Source: Lycocorax pyrrhopterus obiensis (Eukaryota; Chordata; Aves; Passeriformes; Paradisaeidae). From it: a stretch of 64,000 nucleotides of DNA. Where the stretch lies: contig JACSVZ010000004.1 of the NCBI GenBank assembly GCA_014706295.1, positions 13,836,484-13,900,483 on the forward strand, written 5' to 3'. Each line of letters starts with the position of its first letter. The stretch's first letter is position 1. This document shows, piece after piece, positions 58,501 through 63,600 of this stretch. The position numbers and the translations under genes were made by a program. Below the pieces are notes generated by a model. That model made no database searches. It saw only the letters and a list, made by a program, of their open reading frames with translations, and was not told the DNA's origin.

Positions 58501-60617
58501 GTACTTAAATGGATATGGGAGTGTTTTTGCAGGTGTCTGTGCTGGTGACCTGATAATACTTAGCAGCACTTTGGAAAGCATTTATACTGAAATAGAAAGC
58601 ATGAAATAGTTTGTCTTCAGATGTTTCATCTTTAGTCCTTTTAATCTACTTGTCCTTTGAATTATTAGCAAGTTCAACTCATTCAGTGTTCACCTGCCTG
58701 GGAAGAAGTCAGTATTTTATAACTGATTTTATTTTTTTTCTGTTGCTTCATCAGAAAATTCCTGTCCTGCGTTTACAGAAAATCTGTTTGCGTGTATTTG
58801 TAAATTGCTTCACCTGCCAGGGAAATGCAGCCACATTTATGTGGGAACACAGGGATTGTGCAAAGGTTGTACCCAGCAGAAGGGACAAGGGTTTAGAGCT
58901 AAAAAGCGGGATCTGAGTCAGGTGGGGAGGGTTGAAAACCTTGGTGGATGTCGTCACTGTTTGTCCTTGTGCAGGGAAGAACAACAACAACAACAAAGGG
59001 AATGTAACCTTGTTTGGATGTGTTTGTAGATAGAAGGAGCATTCGTCCAGGGCATTGGGCTCTTCACCATGGAGGAGCTGCGCTACTCTCCTGAAGGGAA
59101 CTTGTACACTCGAGGGCCTGGCATGTACAAAATCCCGGCATTTGGAGACATCCCAACAGAATTCTATGTGTCTCTTCTCCGGGACTGCCCCAATAGCAAG
59201 GCAGTTTACTCATCCAAGGTATGCCTGTGAGATCTGTGGGCCTCTTATTGCCCCATAACACTGCCAAGCCAAGTGGGATAAAGTAATGATTCTGTGTGTC
59301 TAAACAGTTCATCTCATTATGCTGTGGTTTCTCTGAGGGCAGGATGTTTTTCTGTTTCTTATCAGAAATGCGTGTACTATCCTTTCTAGTTAGGAAGAAC
59401 TGAAATAACCTGCACATTGCTGCCCTGATTGTCCATTAGACAGAACTGAAGTGGCTTTGCTGTGTCAGAAAGCTTATGTTTTCTTCTTGTTTCTTCTTTA
59501 AACAGACTGAGGGTTGTTTTAGCTCAGTCTTTCCTCACTGTTCCCACCTGACACACTGGAAGCTGTTTTAGCTTCATGTTTCCTCACTGAGCACATCTGG
59601 TAGACTGAGGTTCCCATCTGGAAGGCAAAGCCTCACTCGTGCTTGTGCTCTGTCTAGGCTGTGGGAGAGCCACCTCTGTTCCTGTCTGCCTCAGTGTTTT
59701 ATGCCATTAAAGATGCCATCTACTCAGCGAGGAAGGACTCTGGCCTGACGGAGGTGTTCAGGCTGGACAGCCCTGCCACCCCAGAGAGGATCCGCAATGC
59801 TTGCGTGGACATCTTCACCAAAATGGTAACAGCCCCTGGTCTCACAGTCTGCTCCCTGGCCAGCCTGTCCCATGGGGAGTGCCTGGAAGTCACAGTGGCC
59901 CAGGGCTGGGATTAGGGCAGGATGGAGAGGCTGTGTACCTGCTTCAGTAGATGGGGTTTTTTTTGTGGGTGTTACCCGCCATTTAACGTGCCACTGGCTG
60001 AGAGCCAAATCCACAGGCCAGCACTGCTAGGGCTCCCACTGCAGGAAGGGCTGTTGTACAGTACCTTTGAAATTCAGTCCATTCCATTCTCCAAGTGTTG
60101 TCTGGAACAAAGGCACTGACTGCTTGTCCTGATGCTCCTGACTATTATCTCTCAGAGAATCATCACATATGGTGAGGGCCATGCTGTGATTTACTGGTGT
60201 CCCTCAGAAAGGGAGGGAGAGAAAAGTGGTCCTTCAAATACTCCCTTCTTCTGAATGTTATGGCCACAGGAGTCTCCTTAGAGGCTGTGGACTTGATCTG
60301 AAGGAGTGCAGGAGTTATCCCTGTCACTGGCTCCTCATGGGCTCCTCCTCTATCATAGTGTTGTCACAAGGCTCTGCAAGAGTCGATCATCAGGCCTCTA
60401 TCAGAAGTGCCATGAGACAGACATCTGTGTTTGGAAAAACTGGGATAGGAGCTCCTATCATCACATGTACAAAGTCCCCCACCTCAAAAGCAGCACGGTG
60501 GGACATGCTGAACCCTGGACAGGACCCTCATTTGTTGCTAATTCAATTATTTTTTTCTCTTTACAGTGCCCTTCTGCTGAGCCAGGGACCTTTAAGCCAT
60601 GGTGTGTGCGTGTGTAA
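13452..60617 (+). CDS. XDH: Xanthine dehydrogenase, whole gene (36 in-frame exons)
   Basis: Cytosolic molybdo-flavoenzyme oxidising hypoxanthine to xanthine and xanthine to uric acid, normally passing electrons to NAD+; it acts as a homodimer. I joined exons by GT-AG boundaries and reading phase. Leaving out the exon at 28367-28434 gives one open frame of 1344 residues; the human enzyme is 1333 as I recall. Order of parts: two [2Fe-2S] domains (about 1-169), Cys/Gly-rich linker (170-230), FAD/NAD domain (about 240-546), hinge (about 547-604), molybdopterin domain (to 1344). All active-site residues named for the bovine enzyme are present at an offset of +15. It is XDH and not aldehyde oxidase because the FAD domain has the XDH-type RREDD loop and the substrate site has Glu817 and Arg895. 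Introns not listed separately hold nothing I recognise. Confidence 0.97.
16120..16405 (+). mobile_element. CR1 LINE 3' end in intron 1
   Basis: Sense-oriented 3' terminal fragment: 'cagttcttcacccagagggt', 'ggaacaggctccccagggca', and a terminal 'tattctatgattcta'. It has the same layout as the fragment at 38288-38550, suggesting one CR1 subfamily. Confidence 0.9.
17916..17930. promoter_or_regulatory. HNF1-like palindrome in intron 1
   Basis: GATTAATAATTAAGC contains the perfect palindrome TTAATAATTAA (17918-17928), close to the HNF1 consensus GTTAATNATTAAC. XDH is strongly expressed in liver and kidney, where HNF1 acts. This is a single motif match and may be chance in AT-rich DNA. Confidence 0.3.
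19514..19534. repeat. A(21) homopolymer
   Basis: Uninterrupted run of 21 A in intron 1. No retropseudogene was recognised upstream of it. Confidence 0.9.
20504..20561 (+). CDS. XDH: XDH exon 2 (residues 19-37)
   Basis: Encodes [19 protein letters not shown] plus one base of Leu38, in the first [2Fe-2S] domain. The acceptor is CTCGCAG. The donor GTATCCAGT is poor for the major spliceosome but shares GTATCC with U12-type donors (see findings). Confidence 0.92.
20562..22932 (+). other. XDH: XDH intron 2, possible U12-type intron
   Basis: The donor reads GTATCCAGT and the 3' end holds TTTTCCTTAATTCC, close to the U12 branch consensus TTCCTTAAC. The putative branch A (22917) is 15 bases from the AG, inside the short window used by minor introns. 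The donor departs from the U12 consensus at +7 and +8, so this call is weaker than that for intron 3. The intron also holds a CR1 3' end at about 21715-21865. Confidence 0.45.
21715..21865 (+). mobile_element. CR1 LINE extreme 3' end in intron 2
   Basis: Short CR1 terminus with 'ggtcttttccaacctaaatg' followed by 'attctgtgatttctatgattct'. The piece 'gg(g/a)cttggcagc(g/a)tta' occurs twice, 21730-21745 and about 21775-21790, so part of the terminus is duplicated. Confidence 0.85.
22933..23029 (+). CDS. XDH: XDH exon 3, first [2Fe-2S] cluster (residues 38-70)
   Basis: Encodes [20 protein letters not shown] and the following [12 protein letters not shown]. Cys47, Cys52 and Cys55 are three of the four ligands of the plant-type [2Fe-2S] cluster. 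The exon enters in phase 1 and leaves in phase 2. Its donor GTATCCTTT is an exact match to the minor-spliceosome consensus. Confidence 0.95.
23030..24177 (+). other. XDH: XDH intron 3, probable U12-type intron
   Basis: The 5' splice site GTATCCTTT fits the U12 donor consensus RTATCCTTT at every base. Near the 3' end GGCCTTAAT resembles the U12 branch element, with the candidate branch A at 24164, 13 bases before the end of the intron. There is no clear pyrimidine tract between branch and AG, as expected for minor introns. The rest of the intron holds nothing else that I recognise. Confidence 0.75.
24178..24286 (+). CDS. XDH: XDH exon 4 (residues 70-106)
   Basis: Encodes [16 protein letters not shown] then [20 protein letters not shown]. 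Cys77 is the fourth ligand of the first [2Fe-2S] cluster. Joining to exon 3 gives CT|C for Leu70, which confirms the unusual donor of intron 3. The acceptor is ATTTTAG and the donor GTAAGC. Confidence 0.95.
25342..25468 (+). CDS. XDH: XDH exon 5, second [2Fe-2S] domain (residues 107-148)
   Basis: Encodes [20 protein letters not shown] and the helix that follows. Cys117 and Cys120 are ligands of the second [2Fe-2S] cluster, in the helical bundle domain unique to this family. The acceptor is CTCTCAG and the donor GTAAAA; the exon ends in phase 1. Confidence 0.95.
26273..26334 (+). CDS. XDH: XDH exon 6, second cluster ligands (residues 149-169)
   Basis: Encodes [20 protein letters not shown] and Lys169. 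Cys152 and Cys154 complete the second [2Fe-2S] cluster. It ends in phase 0 at GCTAAA with donor GTAAGT, so it can join in frame to exon 8. Confidence 0.95.
27060..28015 (+). mobile_element. Ancient CR1/L3-like LINE fragment in intron 6
   Basis: The stretch resembles, piece by piece and in order, the reverse transcriptase and downstream part of an old amniote CR1/L3-type LINE. It has the 'acttggatttccaacaggct' RT-region match near 27100, 'gtgatcttggaggtctggg' near 27566, 'ggatatagcagaata' near 27730, and 'aaatgaaactaatagga' near 27983. It has decayed with many stops and indels. The copy is much more diverged than the other CR1 fragments here. The exact ends are uncertain. Confidence 0.7.
28367..28434 (+). 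CDS. XDH: Extra cysteine-rich XDH exon 7, one base short
   Basis: Preceded by a good acceptor (TTGTTCCCACAG) and followed by GTGAGC. Read in the frame of exon 6 it gives [15 protein letters not shown] then RSGGKIP. This is clearly a paralogue of exon 8 ([14 protein letters not shown]). At 68 bases it is not a multiple of three, and joining it to exon 8 makes TG|A, a stop. A seventh G in the GGGGGG run (28418-28423) would give 69 bases and end ...GENTM, which resembles what I recall of chicken XDH. So it is either a decaying, skipped exon or a homopolymer error in the assembly. Human XDH has no counterpart that I know of. Confidence 0.65.
29240..29338 (+). CDS. XDH: XDH exon 8, Cys/Gly-rich linker with tandem repeat (170-202)
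   Basis: Encodes the linker between the iron-sulfur and FAD domains: [12 protein letters not shown], then a second copy [10 protein letters not shown], then [11 protein letters not shown]. The two 30-bp units are 29246-29275 and 29276-29305, differing at two bases, one of which turns a Cys into Gly. The human linker has a single unit. This stretch is disordered in XDH crystal structures as I recall, so it tolerates length change. Phase 0 on both sides. Confidence 0.93.
29246..29305 (+). repeat. XDH: 30-bp in-frame tandem duplication in exon 8
   Basis: Two adjacent 30-base units with 28 matching bases. The coded units are [10 protein letters not shown] and [11 protein letters not shown] third partial unit (GCC) follows. 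The near identity suggests a recent slippage or unequal exchange. Confidence 0.95.
29789..29875 (+). CDS. XDH: XDH exon 9 (residues 203-231)
   Basis: Encodes [13 protein letters not shown] then [16 protein letters not shown], the segment leading into the FAD domain; the second part is near-identical to human. Phase 0 on both sides. The acceptor is TGTCACAG and the donor GTAAGT. Confidence 0.95.
31137..31278 (+). CDS. XDH: XDH exon 10, start of FAD domain (residues 232-278)
   Basis: Encodes the first strands of the vanillyl-alcohol-oxidase-type FAD fold, including [10 protein letters not shown] (270-279), the loop that wraps the FAD diphosphate (256-264 in the bovine enzyme). The acceptor is CTGCAG and the donor GTAAGA; it ends in phase 1. 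Confidence 0.95.
31863..31955 (+). CDS. XDH: XDH exon 11 (residues 279-309)
   Basis: Encodes [19 protein letters not shown] and [12 protein letters not shown], within the FAD domain. Both ends are in phase 1. The acceptor is TTCCTTAAG and the donor GTGAGC. Confidence 0.94.
32100..32475 (+). mobile_element. CR1 LINE 3' fragment in intron 11
   Basis: Sense CR1 copy beginning in the ORF2 C-terminal coding part ('agcctggagaaaaggaggtt') and running to 'ggtcttttccagccttaaca' and 'attctataatt'. It has internal deletions relative to the copy at 1557-2616. Confidence 0.9.
32911..33062 (+). CDS. XDH: XDH exon 12 (residues 310-360)
   Basis: Encodes [20 protein letters not shown] through [15 protein letters not shown] in the FAD domain. 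The RWFAG segment is conserved across the family. The acceptor is TGTTTACAG and the donor GTGAGT. It leaves in phase 0. Confidence 0.95.
33893..33986 (+). CDS. XDH: XDH exon 13, FAD-binding (residues 361-391)
   Basis: Encodes [20 protein letters not shown] and [11 protein letters not shown]. The [15 protein letters not shown] motif contacts FAD in the family. The acceptor is CACCCTAG and the donor GTAAGC. Lys391 takes the place of a residue that I recall as Met in chicken. Confidence 0.95.
34794..34903 (+). CDS. XDH: XDH exon 14 (residues 392-428)
   Basis: Encodes [20 protein letters not shown] through [11 protein letters not shown]. Tyr407 matches bovine Tyr393 beside the flavin, a residue linked to NAD+ binding. 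The acceptor is GCTCTATAG and the donor GTAAGC. Confidence 0.95.
37669..37853 (+). CDS. XDH: XDH exon 15, NAD-site loop (residues 429-489)
   Basis: Encodes [20 protein letters not shown] and the rest of the third FAD subdomain. The RREDD loop (440-444) corresponds to bovine 426-430, whose shift blocks NAD+ binding when the mammalian enzyme becomes an oxidase. Asp443 equals bovine Asp429. The acceptor is CCTTCCAG and the donor GTAGGA. Confidence 0.95.
38288..38550 (+). mobile_element. CR1 LINE 3' end next to exon 16
   Basis: Sense fragment with 'aagtttttcacccagagggt', 'ggaacaggctccccagggca' and terminus 'tattctgtgattctgtg'. It ends 72 bases before the start of XDH exon 16, leaving just room for branch point and pyrimidine tract. 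Confidence 0.92.
38623..38791 (+). CDS. XDH: XDH exon 16, end of FAD domain (residues 490-546)
   Basis: Encodes [20 protein letters not shown], then [20 protein letters not shown] and [13 protein letters not shown]. The [17 protein letters not shown] helix is a hallmark of XDH. Its acceptor lies only about 70 bases after a CR1 insertion. Confidence 0.95.
39249..39338 (+). CDS. XDH: XDH exon 17, hinge to Mo domain (residues 547-576)
   Basis: Encodes [20 protein letters not shown] then [10 protein letters not shown]. Cys550 aligns with bovine Cys535, and Lys566 with the tryptic site Lys551. The hinge is shifted in sequence from mammals. The donor GTAAGT is repeated 20 bases downstream (see findings). 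Confidence 0.94.
40015..40184 (+). CDS. XDH: XDH exon 18, start of Mo domain (residues 577-632)
   Basis: Encodes [20 protein letters not shown] through [32 protein letters not shown] opens the molybdopterin-binding domain in XDH and aldehyde oxidases. The acceptor is TTACTCCAG and the donor GTAAGT; it ends in phase 2. Confidence 0.95.
42603..42726 (+). CDS. XDH: XDH exon 19 (residues 633-674)
   Basis: Encodes [20 protein letters not shown] then [21 protein letters not shown]. Typical Mo domain 1 sequence. The acceptor is TTTCCGTAG and the donor GTATGT. Confidence 0.95.
43141..43260 (+). CDS. XDH: XDH exon 20 (residues 675-714)
   Basis: Encodes [20 protein letters not shown] then [29 protein letters not shown] is conserved in the molybdenum hydroxylase family. 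Phase 0 on both sides. The acceptor is TTGCCTGCAG and the donor GTAAGA. Confidence 0.95.
44428..44482. repeat. Pyrimidine-rich (CT) tract
   Basis: About 55 bases of almost pure T and C in intron 20, of the form TTTCTCTTTCTGTCTC and similar. Low-complexity sequence about 300 bases before exon 21. Confidence 0.7.
44792..44888 (+). CDS. XDH: XDH exon 21 (residues 715-746)
   Basis: Encodes [20 protein letters not shown] then [12 protein letters not shown]. Conserved positions (EAI, KGD, KGF, SDH) agree with the family. The acceptor is TTTCCTAG and the donor GTGAGA; it leaves in phase 1. Confidence 0.94.
45922..46046 (+). CDS. XDH: XDH exon 22, Mo site Gln782 (residues 747-788)
   Basis: Encodes [20 protein letters not shown] through [13 protein letters not shown]. 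Gln782 in VSTQN matches bovine Gln767, which hydrogen-bonds to the molybdenum oxo group. The acceptor is TTTTTAAG, with few pyrimidines after a long AT stretch. The donor is GTACTT. Confidence 0.95.
46581..46668. repeat. Two adjacent short tandem duplications in intron 22
   Basis: AGAGATCAAATGCTGG (from 46581) recurs as AGAGATCAGATGCTGG (from 46607), period 26. It is followed by CCAATTGCCTCAAAT (46634) and CCAATTGCATCAAAT (46649), period 15. Confidence 0.85.
46770..46903 (+). CDS. XDH: XDH exon 23, substrate Glu817 (residues 789-832)
   Basis: Encodes [20 protein letters not shown] then [12 protein letters not shown]. Glu817 matches bovine Glu802, which binds the purine; this Glu separates XDH from most aldehyde oxidases. 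The acceptor is TTTCTTTAG and the donor GTAAGT. Confidence 0.95.
48346..48433 (+). CDS. XDH: XDH exon 24 (residues 833-862)
   Basis: Encodes [20 protein letters not shown] then RHPFLGRYK, after Lys833 split with exon 23. Near-identical to other vertebrate XDH. The acceptor is CTTTAACAG and the donor GTATGC. Confidence 0.95.
49067..49153 (+). CDS. XDH: XDH exon 25 (residues 863-891)
   Basis: Encodes [20 protein letters not shown] then GNSVDLSHG. Phase 0 on both sides. The acceptor is CTTGACAG and the donor GTAAGT. Confidence 0.95.
50558..50749 (+). CDS. XDH: XDH exon 26, Arg895 and Phe929 (residues 892-955)
   Basis: The longest coding exon (192 bases). Arg895 in [11 protein letters not shown] equals bovine Arg880, the substrate-positioning residue. 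[13 protein letters not shown] contains Phe929 (bovine Phe914), which stacks on the purine. The acceptor is TTCACCAG; the donor GTACAG is weak. Confidence 0.95.
51226..51371 (+). CDS. XDH: XDH exon 27 (residues 956-1003)
   Basis: Encodes [20 protein letters not shown] through [16 protein letters not shown]. The acceptor reads TCTCTTTGGGAAG, with purines next to the AG. It ends in phase 2 with donor GTGAGC. Confidence 0.94.
51963..52044 (+). CDS. XDH: XDH exon 28, Phe1024/Thr1025 (residues 1004-1031)
   Basis: Encodes [20 protein letters not shown] then FTVPFLNQ. Phe1024 and Thr1025 equal bovine Phe1009 and Thr1010 at the active site. Arg1007 takes the place of bovine Cys992, one of the cysteines of dehydrogenase-oxidase conversion. 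The donor GTCTGT is weak. Confidence 0.95.
52612..52707 (+). CDS. XDH: XDH exon 29 (residues 1032-1063)
   Basis: Encodes [20 protein letters not shown] then [24 protein letters not shown] is a molybdopterin-contacting motif in the family. The acceptor is GTTGTAG and the donor GTAATA. Confidence 0.95.
53415..53543 (+). CDS. XDH: XDH exon 30 (residues 1064-1106)
   Basis: Encodes [20 protein letters not shown] then [20 protein letters not shown] and AVH. Almost invariant among vertebrate XDH proteins. The acceptor is GCTCCACAG and the donor GTATGG. Confidence 0.95.
54553..54627 (+). CDS. XDH: XDH exon 31 (residues 1107-1131)
   Basis: Encodes [20 protein letters not shown] then SWEDW, a Mo-domain helix. 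Phase 0 on both sides. The acceptor is TTTCTAG and the donor GTAAGC. Confidence 0.94.
55465..55517 (+). CDS. XDH: XDH exon 32 (residues 1132-1148)
   Basis: Short exon encoding [17 protein letters not shown], ending in phase 2 with AG of Arg1149. The acceptor is CTTTGCCAG and the donor GTGAGT. Confidence 0.94.
56622..56736 (+). CDS. XDH: XDH exon 33 (residues 1149-1187)
   Basis: Encodes [20 protein letters not shown] then [27 protein letters not shown](I)DCLTG is a family signature. The acceptor TTGTATCAAG is weak; the donor is GTGAGG. Confidence 0.95.
57071..57105. repeat. Purine/A-rich low-complexity run
   Basis: GAAAGAAAG followed by a long A run and GAAGAAAAAA in intron 33. Simple low-complexity DNA. 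Confidence 0.85.
57399..57464 (+). CDS. XDH: XDH exon 34 (residues 1188-1209)
   Basis: Encodes [20 protein letters not shown] then GQ, part of the Mo cofactor cleft. Phase 0 on both sides. The acceptor is TTTTTTAG and the donor GTAGGT. Confidence 0.95.
58980..58996. repeat. Short (CAA)n microsatellite
   Basis: About five CAA units in intron 34, starting 50 bases before exon 35. Confidence 0.85.
59030..59218 (+). CDS. XDH: XDH exon 35 (residues 1210-1272)
   Basis: Encodes [20 protein letters not shown], then [20 protein letters not shown] and [10 protein letters not shown]. Conserved along its whole length. The acceptor is TGTTTGTAG and the donor GTATGC. Confidence 0.95.
59515..59612. repeat. 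Imperfect 49-base tandem duplication before exon 36
   Basis: TGTTTTAGCTCAGTCTTTCC (59515) and TGTTTTAGCTTCATGTTTCC (59564) each lead into TCACTG and a related pyrimidine-rich tail. The unit is repeated about twice in intron 35. Confidence 0.7.
59658..59825 (+). CDS. XDH: XDH exon 36, catalytic Glu1276 (residues 1273-1328)
   Basis: Begins [20 protein letters not shown]. Glu1276 in GEPPLF is the general base that activates the Mo-OH group (bovine Glu1261). It ends with [13 protein letters not shown]. The acceptor is CTGTCTAG and the donor GTAACA. Confidence 0.96.
60567..60617 (+). CDS. XDH: XDH exon 37, C-terminus and stop (residues 1329-1344)
   Basis: Encodes [16 protein letters not shown] and TAA. 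Cys1329 matches bovine Cys1318, but bovine Cys1325 is Phe1337 here. Cys1341 replaces the Ser of the usual PWSxRV ending. The acceptor is TCTTTACAG. Confidence 0.95.
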   Translation, partial: CPSAEPGTFKPWCVRV

Positions 60618-63600
60618 GAGGAAAGTTTGAGGAGCAAACTCTGCTGAAACTGAGCTTACACCAGAGGAACCACAAGGCAGTAGGACTATAATGGAGAAAA
60701 AAATATCTGTGTTCATGTGGCTCACCCACTGATTCATGGAGCTTTCACATTTAATTGTCCAATCGTCGTTTTCTCTACGAGAGGGAATTGCTGCCAGATT
60801 ATAGCTGTGATGTAAATTCAAATGAAGTGGAAGGTGATGTTATCCAGGTGTAATTGAAAAATCTTACAGGTTTCCTATAAAATTGCTGCAAGGATGCTTC
60901 CTAACAGCCAATGTGAAATAGCAGGGTGGTTGTTTCTTCTTTTTCCTGCTACGGGGAAAAGATGTATCGCCTTGTAATGCTATGCCAAAAAGGACTTAAG
61001 TGTTGAGCCCAGACACAGGGCCCTCTAGCTGAGATGGGGAAGGTGTAAGAGGTGCTGAGGGCTGGACCCTGCTGTGTCCCCTCTGCCCACAAAGCCAGGT
61101 TTATCCTAGAGGGAGATGAGCAGGACTTTTGATGTTGGCTAATGAAGATGGTCTTACCTGTGTAACAAAAGTGTTTCAGAGGAAAAGGCTAAAATATGAC
61201 CAATAACTGATTTACCACAAGTTCAATGACTGTTGCTTTGTCCGCACCTGGGCTTTAACGAGATCTTAGTTCAAGTGCTACCTTGTCTTCTCTGATTAAA
61301 GAAAAAAACTAAATATACCAAGAGGACTTCCAGCAAGATGCTGCTTTGTTTGACACAGACTTTTCCCATCCCACACCTTCACATCTCTCCCCATCCTTTA
61401 AATAGGAAAGGACATCAGAGACCTTGGAGTAACAGAGAAATTTGCTCATCGATGTTCCCAAGGCGATTAATAGCAGCCTTAGCAAGGGGCATGAGAAGGT
61501 TGGACACGGCTGGGGATTAGCTGGCTCTGGGTGCCCTCTAGGGTCAATCTCTTGCTGTCATGGCCCTGCCTTCTTTCCAAGAGAACTCTTAGTTTGGCTG
61601 AATGTAAGAGAATGGGTACATTTTGCCACAGGGACTGCTTGTCTAAAAACTGTGCTGACTGTGTGATGACCTGATGTCATCTGGATTGAATATATTTTTC
61701 ATGTTGGATTTAGTGCTGGGCATCCCTCCTGACAGGTTTTGTCACTGTCAGATTCAGCACTGGAGCACCATGTTATCTCCAGATGGTGTCAGCCACGTAC
61801 TGTGCCTGCTTATCATTTGCAAACTTTTATCTGTTTCTCTGGACCACAGCTTTATTAAAATGTCCTTTTTCTCTTTTTGCACTCCCAGGGTCATGAAAAA
61901 TATGGTGCAAGAGGATGTAACTCCTTATATAAAATTTTGCTCACATACAAACTTCTTAAAGTTGGCCTCCATCTTAGGACTGGACAATGTATGCTCAGTG
62001 TGAAGTATTTTTTTTAGCACTCCAGGGTATATTGCTTGGAAGGGTGCAGGTTTATTTCTCAACTTAAATATTATGGATCTACCATCTAGAAGAAGGGAAT
62101 TTGTATATGTGAGTTGCAGGAAGTATTTTGTGCCTGTTGGGCTTGCTATGTAATTGTTTTACTAATTGAAATACAATATTGGTGTTTCTTAAGCTCTGAG
62201 GTACTGGGCAAGAACACATTTTTGTTTTCTCCTGAAAGATGGTAGTATGTAAAAAACCTCTCAGAGAAGAAAACATGATAACTCATGTGCAAGAACAGCT
62301 ATTGGAGCCTGTGTATCCACATTCTTGGGTGTCCAGGGAGGGATGCAAAATACAAAGTCTGTAAGGTAGACTGGTATCAGCTCTGTTTCTGTGAATTCCA
62401 TCTCGTGGGATTGCTGGACATGCTCATTCAGACCAGGATGAGAAAAACGAAGGTAATGTGTGTTAACGCAGAGCATGGGGAGACACAGGCAGAGTGGAAT
62501 ATGAAGGAGCTCCCAGTGTCATCCTGGGGGAAAGTTGCAACTGTTCACGATGGGCCTGCTGCCTGTGAGGGTCCTGGGACATGGTGGGATGTCACCAGCA
62601 GGATGAATAAGTGCTCTTTCTCCCCCTGGTTTTGGAATTTTCACCATTTCAGGATGGGTTTGTGAGTATCTCACACAGTCGCAGTGACTGCCTGGCCAGG
62701 TGAAATTTTTTTCAATTAGATGTATCAAGTCTCTGTTTTGCTGTTTGCTTTGTGAGTTAACTGGAAGCGTATTTGCCAAGTTCTGTGTACATGCAGTGGC
62801 CAGAGCAGGCTGTTCAGAGCAGACCTGTAGGGCCAGTTTTGCTGCAGCATCAGCGAGCCACTCTCTTCCAGGCACCAGCCCTGGCCCTCACACCCAGCCC
62901 AGCTTGGGGCCCTCTTGATTCCCTTGCTCAGCTGATGGAGGGAGGAAACACCTTCCTTTTGGGGTGCACTGGAATTGGATGTTAATTATATCAAACACCT
63001 GGGGAGGGCAATGGTATAAAATCAGGGTTGCAAAACACTGGTTTTGAGGGTGTAGGGAAAAGGGAAGCTTGGAGGCTAATAGGAATTTACAGAAAGATCA
63101 TTGTAATACGTGCCTATGCTGTGGGACTCTTAGGAACACGAAGCTGAGGTTTTCATGTCACCTGTCAATGTCTGAACATTTCATACATTGCTTTCCTGTG
63201 GAACTAAGTGCCAGGCACCTTAGGAAAAGACTAGGACCCACTGGGGAGGCTGGCAGGAAGAGAAGATCCCTGACTTGAGGTGTGCTCTGCACTACAGAGC
63301 TGTGAGGGAGCAGCTCTCCCACCCTGAGTGCACAGCACTGTCCCCTGCCAGGTGCTGTGTCCCATCTCCTCACACACATCTCGCTGTGTGGGGTCTCAGC
63401 TCGCCGTCACTGGAGGGAAAGCTACTCATGAAGAGAAAAATATTCCTTTTCTAGTACTTTTCAGTGAAAGAGAGCATGGATGCAAGACTCTAATTTAATG
63501 ACATATAATTGGAAATTTGCTGCTTTTCTTCTTCCAGAAGTCTATCCTCAGAAGAGGAACTATGCCATCTTGCTAGACTGTAAAGAACTGCGCACAATAA

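Larger units (their letters stand above)
53544..60566 (+). other. XDH: Introns 30-36 of XDH
   Basis: Non-coding apart from exons 31-36. Seen here: a purine/A-rich run at 57071-57105 in intron 33, a short CAA repeat at 58980-58996 just before exon 35, and an imperfect 49-base tandem duplication in intron 35 before exon 36 (59515-59612). No transposon or second gene was recognised. Confidence 0.55.

Noticed and set aside
60226..60630. 134-codon + strand frame overlapping the last XDH exon
   Set aside because: It is in a different frame from the XDH C-terminus and runs through intron 36; no similarity.
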